Assembly: GCA_021555075.1 (NCBI GenBank) | Contig: JAKGBX010000001.1 | Coordinates: 930,001-994,000, forward strand | Reading direction: 5' to 3' | From: Rhodobacteraceae bacterium LMO-JJ12 | GTDB lineage: Bacteria > Pseudomonadota > Alphaproteobacteria > Rhodobacterales > Rhodobacteraceae | Length of the DNA stretch: 64,000 bases | Shown: positions 10,453 to 17,896 of the stretch, one piece after another | Numbering within the stretch: position 1 is the first letter of the stretch | How the letters are laid out: the number at the start of each line of letters is the position of its first letter | Position numbers and translations under genes: made by a program | The notes under the pieces: generated by a model | Databases searched by the model: none | What the model saw: only the letters and a program-made list of their open reading frames with translations | Told to the model about the DNA's origin: nothing

Positions 10453-10851
10453 ATGCCAAACGAGATCATTCACCCCGAGGGCTGGGCCCCGGCCAAAGGG
10501 TATTCCAACGGTGTTCTGGCCGAGAACGGAACCTTGTATATCGGCGGGCAAGTCGGCTGGAACGCCGAGGAAGTGTTTGAGCATGACGATTTCATCGGCC
10601 AGATGGAACAGGTGCTCAGGAACATCATGGCCATCGTCGAGGCGGCGGGCGGCACGGCGGCGGATATCGTGCGCATGACGTGGTTTGTGACCGACAAGCA
10701 GGAATATCTGGCCAAGCAGCGCGAGATTGGCGAGACCTATCGCAAGGTGATCGGGCGCAATTTCCCGGCCATGAGCCTTGTTGTGGTGGCGGCATTGGTC
10801 GAAGAGGGCGCACTTCTTGAGATCGAGGCAACGGCGGTTTTGTCGCAATAA
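10453..10851 (+). CDS. RidA-family protein (imine/enamine deaminase)
   Basis: A 132-residue YjgF/RidA protein with the family segments ENGTLYIGGQVGWN near residue 22 and GGTAADIVRMTWFVTDK near 60, and the conserved Arg in that strand. A strong ribosome site AAGGAGAG precedes the ATG. RidA proteins hydrolyse reactive enamines and imines. The product of the monooxygenase/reductase retains the amino group on a partly reduced ring, so a role in its deamination is plausible; this is inferred. It may be transcribed with the abm genes (72-base gap). Confidence 0.92.
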   Translation: MPNEIIHPEGWAPAKGYSNGVLAENGTLYIGGQVGWNAEEVFEHDDFIGQMEQVLRNIMAIVEAAGGTAADIVRMTWFVTDKQEYLAKQREIGETYRKVIGRNFPAMSLVVVAALVEEGALLEIEATAVLSQ

Positions 10852-10900
10852 GTCGCCTCTGACGGGGCTTGACGAGGGCCGTTGCGGGTGTAACAAAAAA

Positions 10901-11015
10901 GGGGCAACTTCAAGGGCGCTGAGCGCGGTCCGGGCATCGGACAACCGCGGCGCTGGCCCCTGTCGTGTAAAAGAGTTGCCACGACGTCAGAGGGGCTGTC
11001 CCACAGGAGCCCCTG
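10901..11015 (+). promoter_or_regulatory. Structured leader of tnaA (candidate attenuator/RNA switch)
   Basis: Three stems can form before tnaA. GGCAACT (10903-10909) pairs with AGTTGCC (10974-10980). Within it AGCGCGGTCCG (about 10920-10930) pairs with the CGG...ACCGCgGCGCT segment ending at 10954. AGGGGCT (10991-10997) pairs with AGCCCCT (11008-11014), trapping the Shine-Dalgarno AGGAG (11005-11009). The GCCCC at 10956-10960 could instead pair with GGGGC at 10901 or 10992, so alternative folds exist. There is no ATG in the leader and no Trp-containing leader peptide. Confidence 0.5.
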
Positions 11016-12386
11016 ATGACGACCATTTTCGAACCCTTCCGTATCAAATCTGTTGAGCCCATTCGCATGACCACGCTGGATGAGCGCAAAGCATTGATGC
11101 GCAAGGCAAATTACAACCTGTTCACCCTGCATTCCGATGATGTGATGATCGACCTGTTGACCGATAGCGGCACAGGCGCGATGAGTTCTGAGCAATGGGC
11201 GGCGATCATGCGTGGCGATGAAAGCTATGCCGGGTCGCCCTCGTTCTATCGCTTTGAGGCGGCGGTAAAAAACCTGATGCCGTTCAAGCATGTGATCCCG
11301 GTGCATCAGGGCCGTGCGGCGGAAGCGATACTTTTCTCAATTCTGGGCGGCGCGGGGCGAAATGTGCCGAGCAACACCCATTTTGACACCACGCGCGGCA
11401 ATATCGAAGCTTCGGGGGCCATGGCCACCGATCTGGTGATTGACGAGGGCAGAGATCCGCAATCGCTGCACCCGTTCAAGGGCAACATGGATCTCGACAA
11501 GCTGCGCAGCTTTTTGCAGACCCAAGGGGATGCGGTGCCTTGTGTGATGCTGACCATCACCAATAATGCGGGCGGCGGGCAACCCGTGAGCCTTGAAAAC
11601 ATCCGCGAAGTGGCGGCGATGGCGCGTGAGTTTGGCAAGCCCTTCATCATCGACGGTTGTCGGTTTGCCGAAAACGCATGGTTCATCAAGCAGCGCGAGG
11701 CGGGGCAGCAAGACCGCTCGATCACCGAGATCGTGCGCGATTGCTTTGCCGATGCCGATGCAATGACGATGAGCGCCAAGAAGGATGCCTTTGGCAATAT
11801 CGGCGGTTGGCTTGCGCTGAACGATGATGAGATGGCCGAAGCGGCGCGCGCGCATCTGATCCGCACCGAAGGTTTCCCGACCTATGGCGGGATGGCGGGG
11901 CGCGATCTTGAGGCGGTGGCGCAGGGGTTGGCCGAAATCGTTGACGAGGATTACCTGCGGTATCGCATCCGCACCAATGCTTATATTATCGAGCGGTTGG
12001 ATGCGCTGGGCGTGCCGGTGGTCAAACCCGCGGGGGGGCATGCGGTGTTCATTGATGCGCGCGCGTGGCTTTCGCATATTGATCCGCTCTCGTATCCCGG
12101 TCAGGCGGTCGCGGTGGCGCTCTATGAACTGGGTGGCATTCGGGGCTGTGAAATTGGCACGGTGATGTTTGGCCGTCATCCAGATGGCAGCGAAACACCT
12201 GCGGCGATGGACCTTGTGCGGCTGGCCTTTCCGCGTCGGACATATACCCAGAGCCATGCAGATTATCTGGTCGAGGTATTTGCTGAATTGGCCGCGATGA
12301 AAGACAGCCTGAGGGGGTATCGCATCACTTGGGAGCAAAAGCTGATGCGGCATTTCACCTGTAAGTTTGAGCCTCTGGAGGCATAA
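11016..12386 (+). CDS. tnaA: Tryptophanase
   Basis: PLP-dependent beta-eliminating lyase of 456 residues that converts L-tryptophan to indole, pyruvate and ammonia. The PLP lysine lies in MSAKKDAFGN, and the fold signatures DLLTDSGTGAMS and HQGRAAEAILFS are present. Tyrosine phenol-lyase is close, but two specificity positions are of the tryptophanase type: Ile in CEIGTVMFGR, where the phenol-lyase has Arg381, and His in RHFTCKF, where the phenol-lyase has Phe448. The related cysteine desulfhydrase side activity of TnaA may matter for the ArsR neighbour. It follows the RidA gene with a 164-base structured leader. Confidence 0.9.
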   Translation: MTTIFEPFRIKSVEPIRMTTLDERKALMRKANYNLFTLHSDDVMIDLLTDSGTGAMSSEQWAAIMRGDESYAGSPSFYRFEAAVKNLMPFKHVIPVHQGRAAEAILFSILGGAGRNVPSNTHFDTTRGNIEASGAMATDLVIDEGRDPQSLHPFKGNMDLDKLRSFLQTQGDAVPCVMLTITNNAGGGQPVSLENIREVAAMAREFGKPFIIDGCRFAENAWFIKQREAGQQDRSITEIVRDCFADADAMTMSAKKDAFGNIGGWLALNDDEMAEAARAHLIRTEGFPTYGGMAGRDLEAVAQGLAEIVDEDYLRYRIRTNAYIIERLDALGVPVVKPAGGHAVFIDARAWLSHIDPLSYPGQAVAVALYELGGIRGCEIGTVMFGRHPDGSETPAAMDLVRLAFPRRTYTQSHADYLVEVFAELAAMKDSLRGYRITWEQKLMRHFTCKFEPLEA

Positions 12387-12440
12387 AACGCAGCTGCGTG
12401 TCCCGCCTGCGCCCGATTTCAGGTGCGGCGGGGCGCGTGT

Positions 12441-12824
12441 TCAGGAACACTCGACAGGATCATCGGGGCGGGCGCCGTCGGGGCTGCAAAACAGCCGATA
12501 GAGCAGTGAGATCACCTCGTAGGTGCTCTCGTCCGCGAGGCTGTAAAAGACCGTCTTGCCGTCGCGGCGGGTCGACACCAGCCCTTCTTCGCGCAGGCGC
12601 GCCAGCATCTGGCTGACGGCGGCCTGACGGATTTCCAGCAGGGTTTCCAACTCGCCCACCGATTTTTCGCCCGAGCCAAGATGGCACAGGATCATCAGCC
12701 GACCCTCATGGGCCAGCGTCTTGAGATAGGCGGCGGCGCTGGCCGCACTACGGGCCATTTCCGTCGGTGGGGCAGGAGGGGTTTTGAGGTCCAACGCAGG
12801 TGTCCTTCGTCTTGATGTATTCAT
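12441..12824 (-). CDS. ArsR-family regulator, SqrR/BigR-like
   Basis: Winged-helix dimer of 127 residues. The HTH is GEKSVGELETLLEIRQAAVS with wing STRRDGKTVFYSL. The sequence MILCHLGSGEKSVGELE and two cysteines at C47 and C113 (66 apart) match the arrangement of SqrR (C41/C107) and BigR, which sense persulfides through a polysulfide bridge. A third Cys is at 126. It is convergent with tnaA. No sulfide-oxidation gene is in the window, so its regulon is unknown; TnaA-type release of sulfide from cysteine is one speculative link. Ordinary metal-sensing ArsR motifs (CxC) are absent. Confidence 0.85.
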   Translation of the reverse strand: MNTSRRRTPALDLKTPPAPPTEMARSAASAAAYLKTLAHEGRLMILCHLGSGEKSVGELETLLEIRQAAVSQMLARLREEGLVSTRRDGKTVFYSLADESTYEVISLLYRLFCSPDGARPDDPVECS

Positions 12825-12897
12825 CGTTTAGCATGTGGGGCGTCGTTTGGCGAGTTCAAGCGCAGAATGGCGTGCGAAGGCGGATTGTAGAGGCAGG

Positions 12898-14130
12898 TCA
12901 GTCGGATTTGGCCGGTGCGCCGCCCTGGAAATTATTGCCATTTTGATAGTCGCAGGGCGCTTCCTGCATTTGCAGATGCAGATGGTTGCCACTGTAGGGA
13001 TGGGCGCGGGCCAGTGCTTCGTCGACTTCGATGCCGAGGCCGGGGGCGTCGGGCGGGGTGACAAAGCCGTTTTCCACCGTGATCGTGCCCTTGATCAGAT
13101 CGTGATGGAACGGGGTTTCGATGCTTTCAACCATCAGGATGTTGGGGATTGAAGCGGCAAGTTGCACGTTGGCGGCCCATTCGATCGGTCCGGCATAGAG
13201 ATGCGGGGCGATCTGCGCGTTGAAGACTTCGGCAATGGCGGCGACCTTCTTCATCTCCCAGATGCCACCGGCACGGCCAAGGGCGGGTTGCAGGATTTCG
13301 GCGGCCCCGGCACGCAACACGGCGGCGAACTCGGCCTTGGTGGTCATCCGTTCGCCGGTCGCTACGGGGATACGCACATTGCGCGCCACGCGGGCCATGT
13401 CCTCGATATTGTCGGGCGGTGTGGGTTCTTCGAACCAAAGCGGGGAATAAGGCTCAAGCGCTTGTCCAAGACGGATGGCGCCTGCGGTGTTGAATTGTCC
13501 GTGGGTGCCAAAAAGCAGATCGGCGCGGTTTCCGACAGCCTCGCGGATCAACTTGCAGAATTCTACCGAGGTGGTGATGTCAGACATTGCGGGCATATGG
13601 CCGCCGCGCATTGTGTAGGGGCCGGCAGGGTCGAATTTGACTGCGGTGTAGCCTTTCTCGACCATGGCGAGGGCTGAAACGGCGGCGGCTTGCGGGTCGG
13701 TCCAGAAGGTCGCCATATCCTGATCGGGCTGAGGATAGAGATAGGTATAGGCGCGGATGCGCTCATTCATCCGCCCACCGAGTAAGGCATGCACCGGACG
13801 CTCGCGAGCCTTGCCGATGATGTCCCAGCAGGCGATTTCCAGACCGGAAAAGGCACCCATCACCGTTAGATCGGGGCGCTGGGTAAAGCCGCTGGAATAG
13901 GCACGGCGAAACATCAGCTCGATATTCTCGGGGTTTTCACCGGCCATATGACGGACAAAAACATCTTCGATCACGGCTTTCATGGCGGTGGGGCCGACAG
14001 ACGAGGCATAGCATTCGCCCCAACCGACGATGCCTGTGTCGGTGGTCAGCTTGACCAGAATCCAATAGCGCCCACCCCAGCCGGGTGCGGGCGGCGCGGT
14101 GACAATCACATCGAGATCGGCGAGTTTCAT
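12898..14130 (-). CDS. Enolase-superfamily dehydratase (mandelate racemase/galactonate dehydratase-like)
   Basis: TIM-barrel enzyme of 410 residues with an N-terminal capping domain (WGGRYWILVKLTTDTGIVGW). Barrel motifs are TAVKFDPAG (K165), WFEEPTPPD (E234/E235), VATGERM (E260) and APHLYAGP (H310). These fit acid-sugar dehydratases or racemases that abstract the alpha proton of a carboxylate. Where galactonate dehydratase has Asp-Phe-His-Gly as first metal ligand and acid, this protein reads GTHG (208-211), so the ligand Asp appears to be replaced. The gene is divergent from a GNAT gene 27 bases away. Substrate not deducible. Confidence 0.83.
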   Translation of the reverse strand: MKLADLDVIVTAPPAPGWGGRYWILVKLTTDTGIVGWGECYASSVGPTAMKAVIEDVFVRHMAGENPENIELMFRRAYSSGFTQRPDLTVMGAFSGLEIACWDIIGKARERPVHALLGGRMNERIRAYTYLYPQPDQDMATFWTDPQAAAVSALAMVEKGYTAVKFDPAGPYTMRGGHMPAMSDITTSVEFCKLIREAVGNRADLLFGTHGQFNTAGAIRLGQALEPYSPLWFEEPTPPDNIEDMARVARNVRIPVATGERMTTKAEFAAVLRAGAAEILQPALGRAGGIWEMKKVAAIAEVFNAQIAPHLYAGPIEWAANVQLAASIPNILMVESIETPFHHDLIKGTITVENGFVTPPDAPGLGIEVDEALARAHPYSGNHLHLQMQEAPCDYQNGNNFQGGAPAKSD

Positions 14131-14157
14131 GGGGTATACCTTTCAAGCGAGGCGGAT

Positions 14158-14586
14158 ATGGAAACGAAATTGCTTGGGCCGCAGGATATCGGGCTTTTGC
14201 TGACTGTCGAGGAGGGAGTATTCGATTTCCCCATTGACCCAGAGCAGGCGCGGGATTTCCTGGAGAACCCACTGAACGAAATAGTTGTTGTGATCGTGGA
14301 CGACAGGATCGTGGCCTTTGCCTCGGGCACGATCCTATTGCACCCCGATAAACCTCCCAGCCTGTTTGTAAATGAAGTCAGCACACATGATGAGTATAGG
14401 CGGCGTGGCTATGGCTCGGCCGTCAGTAGGGGGTTGTTTGCACGGGCGCGGGCGCGCGGTTGCGAGGGTATCTGGCTGGGAACTGAGCCGGAAAATACGC
14501 CCGCCCTTGCGCTCTATCGCCGGTTGGGTGGCGAAGAGCGTGCATTTGTCGGGTTCGCCTGGGACGGTGCGTTCGACCTTGACTGA
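14158..14586 (+). CDS. GNAT-family N-acetyltransferase
   Basis: A 142-residue acetyltransferase. Motif A, the acetyl-CoA pyrophosphate loop, is EYRRRGYGSAVSRGLF, preceded by the strand FVNEVSTHDE; the C-terminal part is TEPENTPALALYRRLGG. The start is ATG 14158 with GAGGCGG just upstream; the frame is open further upstream but would run through the promoter of the divergent gene. The overall pattern resembles AAC(3)-I-type GNATs, but the acceptor substrate cannot be named. Confidence 0.87.
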   Translation: METKLLGPQDIGLLLTVEEGVFDFPIDPEQARDFLENPLNEIVVVIVDDRIVAFASGTILLHPDKPPSLFVNEVSTHDEYRRRGYGSAVSRGLFARARARGCEGIWLGTEPENTPALALYRRLGGEERAFVGFAWDGAFDLD

Positions 14587-14593
14587 CAAGTTG

Positions 14594-15676
14594 TCAAAAA
14601 AGGATCACGTTGCGCCGCGCTGCGCCTGACTTCGTGTCGGTGATCGCTTCGTTGATCTGATCGAGCCGCCAGCGGTTCGAGATCAATTCGTCAAGCTTCA
14701 GCCGCCCCTGTTGGTAGAGGTCGATCATCCAGGGAATGTCGCGGCGGATCACCGTGTCACCCATCTTGGTGCCAACCATGCCTTGGCCGACCGCAGCCAT
14801 CATCACCGGTGAGTAGGTTGAGACCGCGTCGGAATGCGGCATACCGACCATCAGAACCTTGCCACCCCGCGCAAGATAGCGCGGCGCCGTGTCATAGGCC
14901 TGAACCGCGCCGACGGTGACGAATACCGCGTCGGCGCCGCGCCCCATTGCCTTAATCGCGTGGCGCCAGGGGCTTTTCTGCGTTGCCAAGATGCCATCCG
15001 TTGCACCAAATTCCATCGCGACATCGAGTTTGTCTTCGCTCATATCTACCGCAACGATCCGGCGTGCACCGGCAATCCGTGCGCCTTGAATGGCGTTGAG
15101 GCCGACGCCGCCTGCGCCGATCACAACCACGTCCTGACCGGCGCGCAAGCCTGCGGAATTGACCACGGCGCCAACGCCGGTAATGACCCCGCAAGACAAG
15201 AGCGACGCGACATCCTTGTCCATCGTGGCGGGCAGATGGACCAGTTGCGACTGATCCACCACCACGGCTTCGGCGAAGGCACCGCAGGCCATGGCCTGAT
15301 GCAGCTTGCTGCCATCGGGCATCGCAAGCGGCCCGGTGTCGCCATCATAGGGCGTTTCGCAGATCGTCGGTTTGCCGCTGGCGCAGGACGGGCAGGTGCC
15401 GCAGGCGCGGATCAGCGTGACCAGCACATCATCGCCGACCGCGAAGTCGCGCACGCCTTCGCCCACCGACGCGACTTTACCTGCCGCCTCGTGGCCATAG
15501 ACCGCCGGAAGCGAGCCGCCCCAGGCGCCTTCGGCATAAGAAATGTCGGAATGGCAGATTGCGACCGCTTCGAGCGTGACCTCGACTTCGCCCAGCCCGG
15601 GCGCGCGCAGATTAACGGTTTCGATACGAAGCGGTTCGCCGAAGGTATGGCAGACGGCGGCTTTGATGGCTCTCAT
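14594..15676 (-). CDS. Zinc-dependent alcohol dehydrogenase, class III-like
   Basis: Medium-chain dehydrogenase of 360 residues. The catalytic zinc site is C41 with H62-E63 (VYGHEAAGKVASVGEGV). The structural zinc has the four cysteines C92, C95, C98 and C106 (CGTCPSCASGKPTIC). The Rossmann motif is VVVIGAGGVGLNAIQGA. This is the pattern of S-(hydroxymethyl)glutathione/NAD-dependent alcohol dehydrogenases. ATG 15676 is chosen because AGGGAG lies upstream and homologues start MRAIKAAV; a longer frame to 15751 has no support. The gene ends only 8 bases from the GNAT stop (convergent). Confidence 0.9.
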   Translation of the reverse strand: MRAIKAAVCHTFGEPLRIETVNLRAPGLGEVEVTLEAVAICHSDISYAEGAWGGSLPAVYGHEAAGKVASVGEGVRDFAVGDDVLVTLIRACGTCPSCASGKPTICETPYDGDTGPLAMPDGSKLHQAMACGAFAEAVVVDQSQLVHLPATMDKDVASLLSCGVITGVGAVVNSAGLRAGQDVVVIGAGGVGLNAIQGARIAGARRIVAVDMSEDKLDVAMEFGATDGILATQKSPWRHAIKAMGRGADAVFVTVGAVQAYDTAPRYLARGGKVLMVGMPHSDAVSTYSPVMMAAVGQGMVGTKMGDTVIRRDIPWMIDLYQQGRLKLDELISNRWRLDQINEAITDTKSGAARRNVILF

Positions 15677-15757
15677 GGCGGGCTCTCCCTTTCCCGGTCG
15701 TGACGCGCCCAATCTGCGCAGCGACGCGCGGTCGGCGCAAGGGGGAAACACGTTGAA

Positions 15758-16966
15758 TCAGGCGGGTGACGGGGCGGAATTTCGAGCAAAGACCCACAGA
15801 CAGGCCAACATGAGCACCGCCGATAACAGGAACGGCGCACCGGGCAGGTAGATCGGTGCATCGGCCTTGGTGAAGACGGCGAAAGTCTGGGTCATCGCCA
15901 GCGGTGCGAGGATCATCGCCAGCGAGGTGACAGAAGAAAGCACGCCTTGCAATTCGCCTTGGGAATCATCGCTGACAGCACGCGACATCGCCGCCTGCAA
16001 GGCGGGCAAAGACAGCGAGCCAAGTGCCGCGACCGGAATGAAGCTGATCAACAGGATTGGGTTGCCGACAAAGGCAAGAAACACCAGCGAGCCGATTTCA
16101 AGCCAAAATCCGGCAATTACTGTGCCGCGTTCGCCCAGTCGCGCAATGGCCGGGCGCAGGCCAAAGGCCATGAACAGCGCGTAAAAAGCGCCGTATACCC
16201 CGAGAGAATAGCCGATCATCGCTTCGCTCCAGGCGAATTTCTCGGTCAGGAAATAGGCCCAGATTGCGGGGTAAACCATGGTGGCGACCTGAAACAGGAA
16301 GAACACCAGGATCAGCCCGCGCAGCCCGGCCAGTCTTGTGACCGCGCGCAGGGCTCCGAAAGGGTTGGAGCGGCGCCATTCGAATTTGCGCCGGATTCTG
16401 TCTGTCACGGTTTCGCGCAGCACGAAAAAGCCAAAGATCGCATTGGTCAGCGCCAGGGCGCCTGCCGCCCAGAATGGCGCGCGGGTGCCATATTCGGCAA
16501 GAATGCCGCCCAGAACGGGGCCGAGGACAAAGCCGACGCCGAAACCCGCCGCCACCAGCCCGAAACGCGCCGCTTTTTCATGCGGGGCAGAGATATCGGC
16601 CATATAGGCGTTGGCGGTGGAATGGGTCGCGGCCGTTATGCCACCGATCATGCGCACAACCAGCAAGAGCCACATCGTATGCGCCACCGCCATGACAGCA
16701 TAATCGACCGCCATAGCCAGCAGAGAAATCAGCAGTATCGGGCGACGCCCGAAGCGATCGGAAAGCGCGCCGAGGAAGGGGCTGAAGAGAAACTGCATGA
16801 CGGCAAAGGCGGTCGAGAGTATCCCACCCCAGATTGCCGCATGTGCCACGCTGCCGCCTTCGATATCGGAAATCAGTGCGGGCATGACCGGCATGATCAG
16901 CCCGATGCCCATGGCATCAATCATCACCGTGATAATGATGAACAGGACAGGCAAACGAGCGGTCAT
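15758..16966 (-). CDS. MFS transporter, TetA/TCR family
   Basis: Inner-membrane drug/H+ antiporter-type MFS protein of 402 residues with twelve predicted membrane segments. The start ATG 16966 gives MTARLPVLFIIITVMIDAMG. Motif A is GALSDRFGRRP between TM2 and TM3, and the antiporter motif C region is AGFGVGFVLGPVLGG in TM5. This is the TCR/tetracycline-efflux type layout, though the true substrate is unknown. It precedes the ADH gene by 81 bases on the same strand. A perfect palindrome at 17034-17045 lies upstream. Confidence 0.9.
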   Translation of the reverse strand: MTARLPVLFIIITVMIDAMGIGLIMPVMPALISDIEGGSVAHAAIWGGILSTAFAVMQFLFSPFLGALSDRFGRRPILLISLLAMAVDYAVMAVAHTMWLLLVVRMIGGITAATHSTANAYMADISAPHEKAARFGLVAAGFGVGFVLGPVLGGILAEYGTRAPFWAAGALALTNAIFGFFVLRETVTDRIRRKFEWRRSNPFGALRAVTRLAGLRGLILVFFLFQVATMVYPAIWAYFLTEKFAWSEAMIGYSLGVYGAFYALFMAFGLRPAIARLGERGTVIAGFWLEIGSLVFLAFVGNPILLISFIPVAALGSLSLPALQAAMSRAVSDDSQGELQGVLSSVTSLAMILAPLAMTQTFAVFTKADAPIYLPGAPFLLSAVLMLACLWVFARNSAPSPA

Positions 16967-17033
16967 GCGGATTCCGTGAGCGGTTGCGAAGATGCTTAGA
17001 GATAGCCATGTGAGACAGCCGCCAGAAGTGCAA

Positions 17034-17045
17034 GTCACATGTGAC
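17034..17045. promoter_or_regulatory. Perfect 12-bp palindrome upstream of the MFS gene
   Basis: GTCACATGTGAC lies 68 bases before the MFS start, in the 110-base gap between the hydrolase stop and the transporter start. Position and perfect symmetry make it a candidate operator. No matching regulator gene is adjacent. Confidence 0.4.
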
Positions 17046-17076
17046 CTTGGGGAAGTCAGGTTTTCCCTACCTTGGG

Positions 17077-17784
17077 CTATCCGGTGATACGGCTCAACAA
17101 CGCAGCAAGGCGCGGGGGATCGGCAAAGAACGGCGAATGGCTGGTGGGGAGCGCAAATACGTCCTCTTGGGGCCAACCCGCGGTCATTGTTACCTGATAT
17201 TCGGGTGGGATCGTTCGATCATCGGTGCAGCGGATATAGCTGCGCCGGACCGAGGCGTAACGTTCGCTCAGCACACAGGCGGTTTCCTGGGGGGCAATTG
17301 CCTGGGCGCACAGCCTGGTGTTGGCATAGGCCGCGGTGCCTTCTGGGCAGTCATGATAAAACACCTCCCGGACCTGCGCCGGGTCAAAGCGAAAGCTCTT
17401 AGCGTCATCCGAGCGCAACAGGGCCTTCATCAACGGCTGACGCGGTGCCTTTCGGCGCATATCGGCCAGCGACAGGCCGGGTTCGGGCACATAGGCACAG
17501 AGATAGATCAGGCGGGAGATTTTTTCTGGCGCAATCTCGGCGGCAAGCGAGATGGGATAACCGGCCATGGAATGACCGACAAGAACGACCGGCGTGTCGA
17601 TCGCGGCGAGAATCGCATCTGCATAGGATTGCAGGGTAATTTCGTTGATGGGCGTGAGATCGCCGCCATGGCCGGGCAGATCGATGGCCCGCGCCGTGTG
17701 GCCGAGTGCGCTCAGTTCCGGTATCAGGTCGCGCCAGCACCAGGCGCCGTGGCATGCACCATGAATCAGAAGAAAATCGGCCAT
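17077..17784 (-). CDS. Alpha/beta hydrolase (plant esterase/HNL-like)
   Basis: A 235-residue hydrolase. The start is MADFLLIHGACHGAWCW, where HGACHGAWCW is the oxyanion region typical of the salicylate-methylesterase/hydroxynitrile-lyase branch. The nucleophile elbow is VGHSMAG (S72) and the catalytic His is probably in LPTSHSPFFADP near the C-terminus. Bacterial members are esterases of unclear substrate. It is one of several same-strand hydrolase genes here. Confidence 0.85.
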   Translation of the reverse strand: MADFLLIHGACHGAWCWRDLIPELSALGHTARAIDLPGHGGDLTPINEITLQSYADAILAAIDTPVVLVGHSMAGYPISLAAEIAPEKISRLIYLCAYVPEPGLSLADMRRKAPRQPLMKALLRSDDAKSFRFDPAQVREVFYHDCPEGTAAYANTRLCAQAIAPQETACVLSERYASVRRSYIRCTDDRTIPPEYQVTMTAGWPQEDVFALPTSHSPFFADPPRLAALLSRITG

Positions 17785-17896
17785 GGAAAAACGCTCGTCG
17801 ACAGGAGTGAGCGCAGATCATGACGTATGGGAAATCAATTGGCAATATGACCTGATGTACCACCTGGCGAAATTGTGCAGTCCGGTCGGTTTGACC

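Noticed and set aside
10851-11015. TnaC-type leader peptide for tryptophanase
   Set aside because: There is no ATG in the leader. The two GTG codons are followed at once by TAA, and the TTG frame from about 10869 contains no Trp.
11016-12386. Tyrosine phenol-lyase
   Set aside because: The residues aligned with the phenol-lyase specificity positions Arg381 and Phe448 are Ile and His, as in tryptophanase.
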